Positions 55,905-64,000 of a stretch of DNA of 64,000 bases are shown here, piece after piece; within the stretch, counting starts at the first letter, position 1; every line of letters starts with the position of its first letter. Below the pieces are notes generated by a model. That model was not told the origin of the DNA, searched no databases, and worked only from the letters and a program-made list of their open reading frames with translations. The stretch is from Shinisaurus crocodilurus (Eukaryota > Chordata > Lepidosauria > Squamata > Shinisauridae), in NCBI GenBank assembly GCA_021292165.1, contig CM037880.1, forward strand, positions 211,930,942-211,994,941, in the 5' to 3' direction. The position numbers and the translations under genes were made by a program.

Positions 55905-57554
55905 GTAAGTCTAAATCCTGGCTGGTACGTTGGTTTCAATGGTGTTGTTTCCATGCTCCCATTATTTTCCTTGGTATGGCTTGTGCTTGGAACGTGTGCA
56001 GTTCTTAAAATTCTCCTAAAATTCTCCAGCTTATTATTGATACCTTATTTGTGAAGGGATGTGTTTCTCAGTGGTTTACACCCTCCACCTTGGGTCCCGT
56101 TTTAGCCATGGGAAAGTCTGGATTTTGAGAGAGTGATTGTGTACTGGTAGAGTCCTGAAGGTGAACACTAGAGTGTTTACCTTAAACACTAGAGTGTTCA
56201 AGTTCAACACTAGAACTTGACATCTTATGGACAGGGTTATACACATGCTACTTGTAAAAGCAAAGGCAAATTCCACACCCTGGATAATTATGTAAGTGAA
56301 GTGCATGTGCATTGGTTTATTTTGCATAATTCAATTCCTACTAATTTTGGGGAAGAGACCAAGAAGTAGGCAGATGCTCGGAGCCCTTAATATCAGTTAA
56401 GCCTATACCACCAGTGGACCAAAAATGGACAGCAAGGCACTCTTTTTTCTCTTTGAATTCTCTTCCCTTTGAGATCCAAGCCGTACCATCTTTGGGAAGC
56501 GTTATAGCCTTACAGTTTGAGTGGATGTTCAAGGGCTGGAGTTAAGTCATTTGGGGGCTCTTTTAATCTACTTTAATGGACTGTGTTTTACATTTCCCTG
56601 GGTTTTCAGGGGCTGATGTCCAAGGGCTTGGAATACGGCAGGTGAGAAAGCTAGCAGTTAAACTCCTTCCTCAACTAGGGCCCTCATGATTCTACCTCCC
56701 ATCAGATTTGGGGCTTTCAGTTTCTACATCTCAGAAGAGCAAAAGGGAATTTTCTCCATATTCTTTTTTTTCTCATCTGCATCCAAGCTGTGTTTCTGCA
56801 CTTCTCTTAAAAGCATGAGTTAAACGTGATACATCTGATGTGTTTAGATCTCCTTTATGCTGACAGGAGGTAGGCTGTTGGCCAATATCTCCAGCAGCTA
56901 GAATTCATTTTTTCCCCTTAAAAAGGTAAAGAACAGAATAGTTTGCCTCCTACTCTAACTACTGTGGCTTTAGAAGCCACAGGATAGCTTTTCAGAAAGC
57001 AGCAGGAAACTCAAAGCAAAAAGGAGGAATCCTCCTAAAAATACACATTGTGTTGTCTTGTGTTTATTAGTATTACTTCACTTGAGTTAGAGAAAGTTTT
57101 TCCAGTTAAATTTGTTTTGCAGAGAAAATCTGAGCTTGTTTTTTAGGTCACATTCTTGATTGTTATTTGCAACATTTGATTTCTTACAAGGTTCTGGGCT
57201 CCGCGTGTGTACCTGTGTCTCAGAAAGTTACCTACAGCTTAGATTCGATTTAAAACTGTAGCGCAGTGGCTGAAAATAGCAGGGGAGTTTTGTACAGCTG
57301 CCCTGGGGACAAAAGAGAGAAAGATAGATAAAAGCCACCAAACCTCTGTGACTGAGAATGGATGCCACATCCTTTTCTCACCACCTTTTTCTCTTTCCTC
57401 TCCATCCCAAGGCCTGATTAAAAACAACAACAGTAATATTTCTGTTGAAGATGGGGTGCATCATACATCATTTTGACTCTGACAAAAATCTAGCATTTCA
57501 TTAAAAAAAAAAAACACTTCTTGCAACAAAGGGATATGGTGATAACTTTTGCTT

Positions 57555-57690
57555 CTTCTTCGTGGTCTCTGCGCATCACACATATGGGCTCTGTGCCTGC
57601 ACTGAGTCCGTTCGGGAAAGTTCTATGGCTGAGAAACATCGGGCAGGAGCCCCTCCCCCAGCGCGCGTGCTCCTTAGCGCAGCTCCCGCC
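57555..57690 (+). repeat. Interspersed repeat shared with ERV env (copy 2)
   Basis: CGTGGTCTCTGCGCATCACA and following sequence matches 33171-33302. The family is unidentified. Confidence 0.65.
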
Positions 57691-58089
57691 CATTCCCTCA
57701 AAAATCACACCAAATTCAAGTAAATAATTCAAGTAACATCGGACAATACGACGGTGGTTGGCTACCTCAACAAAGAGTCAGGGAGTTGGGTGTGTGTGCT
57801 GGTTTTGGTTTCACGTTTGGCCACTTACTTTGCTGACTTTAGTTGTAGCAAGACGATGCCTGCTACCGTTAAGTAAAAGTCCTGTTTGAAGTTTGTAGTT
57901 GTTTCTGTCTCAAGTGTGGTTGTACAAAACATACTGCGAAACACACACTTTCCTGCCAAGGAAAGAAATGTAAATGCATTCATGTTGTACCTCCCAGCTG
58001 GCATATGGAAGGTCCCACAGATACCGGCTGCTGCTTTCCCTTTGTGGAATGAACTTTGCTTCGTGTTCTGTCATTTCTCCACAAGACCT

Positions 58090-58120
58090 GCATGTGTGTG
58101 TGTGTGTGTGTGTGTGTGTT
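58090..58120 (+). repeat. TG microsatellite
   Basis: Uninterrupted TG units. Confidence 0.95.
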
Positions 58121-58934
58121 TTATAGATTTCTGCCTCACGTGGCATTTTGCTTTTTCCGGAAGCAAATCTTGGCATTTGCAGAAGTGCAGCAGCATGTCT
58201 CTTCCAGGCTATTGGGGTTCCCAGGAGCCCTTGCCGCTCTAACACCATATGTTCAAAATTGAGTTAAGAGTCTCAAACACATCAGCTTGGCTTCAAAATC
58301 ATTAGCTCTCGAATTATAATATACTTTAGATTCTGTGTATTTCCTGGTTTCTGAACCATTCAGATCCTGTTGTGTGTTTACACGCATGTAAATAGAAAGA
58401 ATATAGTTTGGAGACTGGGAATCTTTTCCCATTTAGCTTCCCTTTACTTCCCTATGGTCCAGAACGCCATTCCTGCATAACATTTGCTGGAAGAAAGCAG
58501 TATAATAAGCCTGTTGTGGCGATAGCAACCCTCTCTCTGTGAGAACATGAGTGCCTGCCTCAGAAAGGGGGCCAATCCCAGGAATTGTTGCACCAAGCAG
58601 CGGCGGCAGCCTTATTGTGATAGGCTATGCTCAGCATGTGCCAAAGCATGTGGCTCCCGATATACCTTTAAACACACAATCAGAGCCAGGCAAAAGAAAA
58701 GTGACACCCGAAAATGTGGTCAAGAGTATTGGATGAGAGCTCTGCTCCCCAGCAACTGTTCCAATAATGCCAGTATAAACAGAGCGGTTCTCAGCTGCTT
58801 GCTAAAGGCCTGCAAGGACCAGCTGCGACAGGCAGAGGTAACCCCGAGAGAGGCCTGTAGCTCATTCGTGTATGCCTCATTTCCTGGCTGGAACCTACAC
58901 CAACCCTTTCATTGGAGTACCATATGTTCTTCCA

Positions 58935-59285
58935 GGCCTTACTGTCTGACACGGGTAGTCCCGCCCAGCCCAGCCTTGATATTCCTTTATCCAACTTCGT
59001 TTGCCTACTTATGCACCCAGCTATGCTCACTGCTTGATGGCTGCAGAGATCACATGGTAGCCTAAGTGAGTGAAACCACCTCTCCTGGGTTCACTTAGCA
59101 GAGGCAGAATGATCTTATGAACGGAGGCTAGTGATAGGTTTATTGCAGGATAACTACCACCCCTTTGGAGTATGTGAATGGGCCCTTAGACTGTTAAGGT
59201 TGCTTTCCGATGGCGGAGTAGTTGCCAGTTGACTTGGCAGCTATGCTAGCAGAGCCAGGCAGCATTGCGCATTCAAGCCTGTAAT
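58935..59285 (+). repeat. 351-bp direct duplication, copy 1
   Basis: Matches 60725-61075 without indels at a constant offset of 1790. By eye only two bases differ, both CpG here and TpG in copy 2. Confidence 0.93.
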
Positions 59286-59839
59286 TTATAGCATCTTTCC
59301 CTAAAGCCTTGTTGGACGGCGAGGCCACCATCTACACAGCACTGTGGGCAGAATGCTGTTGGCACACGATATACATGCTTCACAGCTCCTTTTTGACTCA
59401 GAATTAACTACTTTGCAGGGGAGGCAGAAAGAGAGAGAGAGAGAGAGAGAGTGGCTTTCAACTTAGTGGGCATGAATCCTGTCACTTCTGTCTTTGGTAA
59501 AACTCCCAGCGTACAATTACACTTCAACAAAACGTTAAGTAATGCTATAAGGCCACAAAGTGTTTTAACAGCCCACCCATGACCTTGTGAGGCCTGAAAG
59601 AAAGAAAGAGACCCAAGTTCTGCAAAATGTCCTTGGCTGCTTAGCTGGAGGCCATGCTCCTCACTGCTGCTGGTGACCAAGTGAGTCACTATTTGCAGTC
59701 CTGGCTGGATCAGAATGAGGTGGAATAGTGGGCTGCATTGCTTCAAGGTGCAGATGGGATATTAAATGCTCTCCTATATTAAAAAAACAAAATAAAAACT
59801 GTCCCTGCAAGTAGACATCTGGAGCAGTTCTCCAGCCTT

Positions 59840-59915
59840 GTAGCTGGCTGGGGCATGCTGGGAGTTGTAGGCCAAAAACATCTGGGGACCCAAGGTTGGA
59901 GAACACTGCTCTGGA
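59840..59915 (+). mobile_element. Foldback MITE, partial
   Basis: GCTGGGGCATGCTGGGAGTT and GGGGACCCAAGGTTGGAGAA match the right part of the 10571-10675 family. Confidence 0.6.
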
Positions 59916-60724
59916 GCATAGGAGGACAACCTCTGGCCCACATTTAGGCATCCTCAGGGCCTTGCCTAAGCCTCACCTCCTGGCCTGGAGGCTTGGGAAG
60001 GAGGCTGGGGGGACGTTATCTCCGGTCTCTGATCAGAGATGACAAAGGGATTCCCCCTCATGCCACTCGGCCTCCCGATGGGCGTCCTCCGATCAGAGAT
60101 CGAAGAGAACATGGGGGCTTCCACAGACTCAGATGGGGCGTGTAGGACTGACTCCTGCAAGCCCTAGCCACGTCCCTTCCCTGGCTGCTCGGACCCCCAG
60201 TTATGAGAAAAGGGTTTAGCTTCGCCTTCTCCCCACTGGTTTTCTACCTGCAGGGAAAGTTTTTTGTTTGTTTGTTTGTTTTTTGTGTAGGGGAACATTG
60301 AAAAAGCTACAGTCAAGTGAGCCCTGGGAGCTAGTAGAAAGGCAGAGTATAAATCAAATAAATAAATAAATAAATACAGTCTGTTCTCCCACCTTGTTCC
60401 CATCTCATTTTTCTGCATATGGAGATTTGATCTTGTATTGTAGAAGATCCCTGCTTTTGGCGTGGAGAGGTAGATCACGTGTGTGTTTTTATGCTATATT
60501 TCCCCTTCCCTAGCTATAAATCAAACGCTGTGCATCGTTCTGAGGTTGCCGATGTGGCAACGAAGCCTACTTTTTGTATTTCCTGTGGTGTGCCTCATCA
60601 TGATAACTGTTCTCGCTTTTCATAACACCAGCTGAGATTCGCATCTGAGCCTTCCAGTTATCACCTTGTTGGGAGCCGTATATTATTCTGCATGTAATGA
60701 GTTTAGCAATCAGCTCAATGAACT

Positions 60725-61075
60725 GGCCTTACTGTCTGACATGGGTAGTCCTGCCCAGCCCAGCCTTGATATTCCTTTATCCAACTTCGTTTGCCTACTT
60801 ATGCACCCAGCTATGCTCACTGCTTGATGGCTGCAGAGATCACATGGTAGCCTAAGTGAGTGAAACCACCTCTCCTGGGTTCACTTAGCAGAGGCAGAAT
60901 GATCTTATGAACGGAGGCTAGTGATAGGTTTATTGCAGGATAACTACCACCCCTTTGGAGTATGTGAATGGGCCCTTAGACTGTTAAGGTTGCTTTCCGA
61001 TGGCGGAGTAGTTGCCAGTTGACTTGGCAGCTATGCTAGCAGAGCCAGGCAGCATTGCGCATTCAAGCCTGTAAT
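60725..61075 (+). repeat. 351-bp direct duplication, copy 2
   Basis: Partner of 58935-59285. It ends 20 bp before ZFAT exon 61096-61183, so the branch-point region of that exon lies in duplicated sequence and also exists as an upstream decoy copy without the acceptor. Confidence 0.93.
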
Positions 61076-61095
61076 CTTTTCTTTTTCCGTTAAAG

Positions 61096-61183
61096 GACAA
61101 AAAAAGTTTTTCCTGCCCTGTGTGTGAGAAATCATTTTCTGAAGACCGACTTATAAAATCGCACATCAAGACAAACCACCCAG
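61096..61183 (+). CDS. ZFAT: ZFAT coding exon with one C2H2 finger
   Basis: The acceptor AG is at 61094-61095 and the donor GT at 61184-61185. It enters in phase 0 and leaves in phase 1. It encodes DKKSFSCPVCEKSFSEDRLI followed by KSHIKTNHP, a C2H2 finger with H-x4-H. The acceptor lies only 20 bp after the end of the second copy of a 351-bp direct duplication (60725-61075), so the polypyrimidine tract (61076-61090) is immediately adjacent to duplicated sequence. Confidence 0.94.
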
Positions 61184-63844
61184 GTAAGATAAGCTGCACT
61201 AATGGTCTTTAATGAAGTGCAATGGTGGAGGCACGGCTCAGGTTCAGTGACAGGCTGAGGTTGTGTATGCTGCTTATCACTATCATCATTATCATGTGGA
61301 AGACAGGAAGAAAAGCCTAGGGTGGCCAGAGTGTTTACTGGTCCAGCTCCTATGGCATTTGTAGCATCCCAGCATGCAGAAGCCAAGAGGGCAAAACGTT
61401 TTCCCTTGGCATGGAGATGAAGTGATATGGCGTAGGGGGAGCACCTCGAACCAGGACACCCAGGGGTCTTACCTCCTGTGCCACCAGTGCTCTGCCTCTG
61501 CCGGGTTCACACATCACTTTAAACCCACAGAGGTTCTGAAATCTCTGTGGGTTTCAAGTGGCCCCTAATGGTCGGGCACAGCGGGGGTCTGGGGGGGGTG
61601 GTGCCACCTCTCCCCTCAGTCCTCCAGCCAGTATCCCAGGGGACACCATGGGAGCACTTGACAGGAGAGGAGTGGGGATGACAGCTGCCCAGAAGTGCCC
61701 AAGCATCACTTTTGGGCAGCTGTCAGAGAGGCTCCTTGCCCTTACTCGGGGGGGGGGGGGTTGCATCCCCACAGAGCAAGGGCTGACGAGCTCCCCCTGG
61801 CTGGCCCACCCCCAGGCACCCACTCATTGTCACCACTATCTGCCTCAAGCCACTGCTGTCCTTTCGGCTGAAAGGACAGAAGCAGCAAAGGCGCCTCCTC
61901 CCGCCACCCCCCGAGCCCCACTCACCGTGTCCACTGCCCTCCACCTCCGCCGATGACCCCTTCCCAAGTGGGAAGAGGGCGGGCGTGTGGCAGATGCCGC
62001 TGTGCTGGCATGCGTGCATTAGGGGGGTCTGGCGTGCACACCAGCCGTCCCTCATGCGTGCATGCCAATGCCAGCGCCAGCGACTTCTGCCATGTGCCCA
62101 CTGTTTTCCCACTTGGGAAAGGGCCCGTTGGCCGAGCCGGATGGCAGTGAGTGGGCCTCGGGGGTGGCAGGAGGAGGCACCTTCTCCACCTCCGCTGCTG
62201 TCCTTTGGGCTGAAAAGACAGCGGCGAAGGCGGCAGCGTGGGGGATCCAGGCACCCAGCCTCACTTGTTCTCGAGAGCAAACGAGGCTGGGGCGCCTGGA
62301 TCCCCGCACCGTGGCCGCTGCTGGGAGAGCGGGATTACTCGCAAGCAATCTCGCTCTCCCGACATCAGCTGCAGTGGGGGGGGGGGAAGCTAATATCAGC
62401 TGCGCAAACTGCCGCTTGGGCACTTGGCTGGCTGTCATCAGCCCGAGCCCCGTGCCCGGAGCAGCAGCAGCCAGGCTCTGTGTCCCTTTTGGCTTGCAGT
62501 AGGGTTAGCATGTCGTCCGGGTTCGGATGACACGCTGAAGCTACTCGGGTTAGCATAACCCTAACGCAAGCCATGGTTTCGTAGGGTGGTTTAGAAGCCA
62601 CACCAGGCTGGCTTCTAAGGCACCCCGCGGGGGTCAGACGACACGCTAAACCTCAGTAGGGATTAACCTACTGAGGCTTAAGTGTGTCGTGCGAACCCAG
62701 TCCTTGTGTTGCAGTGGAAAGGTGCCGTCTCGCCTGCAGTCATTTTCAGTTGGCTCCACAGACTAATCTTGATCTACCTTAGCCGATAGAGCCCTAGTCC
62801 CAGGACTGGCCCAATCAGCCTGACCATTTCATGGATACTGCAGCAAATTCCTGCTGCCTTCCCTCGCCTCCCTTGTTTTCTGTATGCTCAGCCCCAGACA
62901 CACCTCTGCCTCTGGCCCCAGTGTGCATGCTCCAGTCTCAGCCTTGCCTATTTGGGCCGTGCCCTTGTCTCGGGCGCCCAACCAACAAGAGCAGACGCCT
63001 GCCTGGGCCCTGACGTCTGGCTAATCCAGGGGGTCTCGTACTGCCTGCCAGTCACAGGAGCTCACGCTGCACACCTCTGTTCCCTTTTGTGCCCGAAGAG
63101 AGCTTTGAGGTCTGAGCACATACAATCCACAGTCAGCCCATGAAGTTCCCAGTTCAAGCCTTGAAGTCCCTGCAGTGCATGCTTTATGTCATGTCGCTCG
63201 TATAGGATACTCTCAGCATATGCATCTTTGAAAAGATACCTGATTAGGTTGGTTATTGCACACAGTTGGGACTGAGCAATCTAGTCTTTTAATTATTTCT
63301 AGCGATTTTAACATCTGGATTTCGGTGCCTTTTGCCGTTGTTAACAAGCTGTCTGCTTGGATATTTCCGACTCTTCTGGAAATCCCGGCTGAAACCTTAA
63401 ACAAATGTTACGCGTCTCTCTGAGAGTATTGAAGCTCATAAATATTTGGTTAGTGAAGCTGCCCTGTTAGGTATTGGCCGCCTGAGAATGCTTCCTGCCG
63501 GAAAAAGCGTTTCTGTACCAATGGCGCAACCAGAGTCTAATTTGTCACTAAAACAGTAAGTTGCCGTGGAAGCGCACGGCACACAAAAGCAATGGCCTGT
63601 GCTGGAAAAGCCATAAATTAATGAGGCTATTTCCTTAGACTGTAAAATCTCACCTAGGGGGGAAAAGCATAGGAAAGGAAAGCTACTTAAAAGACACAAC
63701 AAGGAGCAATCTAAATATTCTGTGTTTTATTTATTCTCACCATGTGTTCCCTGAAGGTTAGAGCTTGTTTTTTTTCTCTTTTCTTTTCTCTCTCTGGTGT
63801 GCCTCTTCCTTTTCCTCCCCCCCCCCCCACTTCCCCACACCTAG
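61184..63844 (+). other. ZFAT intron, 2.7 kb, holding a reversed GC-rich foldback element
   Basis: About half of this intron is the third copy of the GC-rich foldback family (61502-62700, reverse orientation). The remainder (62700-63780) shows nothing I can assign; it ends in a poly-C/T tract before the acceptor. Confidence 0.75.
61502..62700 (-). mobile_element. GC-rich foldback hAT-like element, copy III, reversed
   Basis: It opens with the right-end hairpin of copies I/II (CCCACAGAGGTT ... AATCTCTGTGGG) and closes with their left-end hairpin (AAACCTCAGTAGG ... CCTACTGAGGCTT) and GTGCGAACCCAG, so it is inverted. Internal segments matching copies I and II include CCCAGGGGACACC and the GGGAGAGCGGGATTACTCGC hairpin. 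No convincing target duplication was seen. Confidence 0.7.
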
Positions 63845-63994
63845 AAGTTTCTATGAACACCATCTCTGAGATTGTTGGCAGGAGGGTTCAGCTAAAAGGG
63901 CTGATAGGAAAGCGAGCAGTGAAGTGCCCCTATTGCAACTTTTATTTCATGAAGAATGGATCAGACCTTCAGCGTCACATTTGGGCCCATGAAG
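63845..63994 (+). CDS. ZFAT: ZFAT coding exon with one C2H2 finger, last in the window
   Basis: The acceptor AG is at 63843-63844 after a long C/T tract, and the donor GT is at 63995-63996, six bases before the window ends. It enters and leaves in phase 1. It encodes EVSMNTISEIVGRRVQLKG, then LIGKRAVKCPYCNFYFM and a finger ending RHIWAHE. This is strongly ZFAT-like. The following exon, which should begin with the linker of the next finger, is outside the window. Confidence 0.95.
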
Positions 63995-64000
63995 GTAACT

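Larger units (their letters stand above)
55905..61095 (+). other. ZFAT intron, 5.2 kb, with a 351-bp direct duplication
   Basis: Contents are a short cluster of AACACTAGA-type repeats (56160-56220), an interspersed repeat shared with the ERV env region (57555-57690), a TG microsatellite, a foldback fragment (59840-59915) and the two duplicated copies (58935-59285 and 60725-61075). The stretches 56230-57550 and 57730-58930 show nothing assignable. Confidence 0.75.

Noticed and set aside
58547..59065. A 172-codon + frame
   Set aside because: It runs into the direct duplication, has no recognised domain, and no splice or promoter context.
61554..62530. Frames up to 185 codons on both strands
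   Set aside because: They lie in copy III of the same foldback element and are repeat-derived.
1..64000. CRISPR array, operons, bacterial signals
   Set aside because: Eukaryotic genome context. The repeats are transposons and microsatellites, not regularly spaced arrays.

Overview
The window is vertebrate nuclear DNA, most likely from a squamate reptile (lizard or snake). The evidence is an intron-rich gene with GT-AG splicing, CR1 and L2-like LINE tails, tRNA-derived and 5S-rRNA-derived repeats, many foldback hAT-like elements, Tc/mariner MITEs, long microsatellites and an endogenous retrovirus. I cannot name a genus from sequence alone.

One protein-coding gene dominates: ZFAT (zinc finger and AT-hook domain containing), on the + strand. 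Eight consecutive internal coding exons are present: 11670-11840, 19598-19864, 43132-43305, 48498-48648, 50481-51929, 55672-55904, 61096-61183 and 63845-63994. They encode an N-terminal C2H2 finger, an AT-hook, a second finger, an acidic/basic linker, a seven-finger cluster, a low-complexity linker and the first part of the second finger cluster. The first coding exon lies upstream of the window and the remaining 3' exons lie downstream; the window ends 6 bases into an intron. Intron phases agree at every junction except across the large exon 50481-51929. That exon is one base out of register and carries an in-frame TGA at 51571-51573, so it is either a real frameshift or a sequence error.

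The introns are packed with repeats. Intron 11841-19597 holds CR1, L2-like and foldback elements. Intron 19865-43131 holds a nested block: two tandem GC-rich foldback transposons (25947-27324 and 27333-36829) that share target-site-like octamers, the second split by an ERV-L-like provirus (27805-36111, 5-bp target duplication GGAGG). The provirus itself is interrupted by an L2/CR1-type LINE in its 5' LTR and by a CR1 fragment, a microsatellite plus repeat, and another interspersed repeat in its env region. It keeps recognisable gag remnant, RT, RNase H, integrase, dUTPase, an unassigned ORF and env, all in broken frames except the dUTPase and the unassigned ORF. A third copy of the GC-rich foldback family lies reversed at 61502-62700.

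Other structure of note: a 351-bp direct duplication (58935-59285 and 60725-61075) with only two differences, lying just upstream of exon 61096-61183; an approximately 90-bp inverted repeat pair flanking exon 48498-48648; and an older 0.35-kb duplication at 8255/9945. No other functional gene, RNA gene or CRISPR array could be supported.
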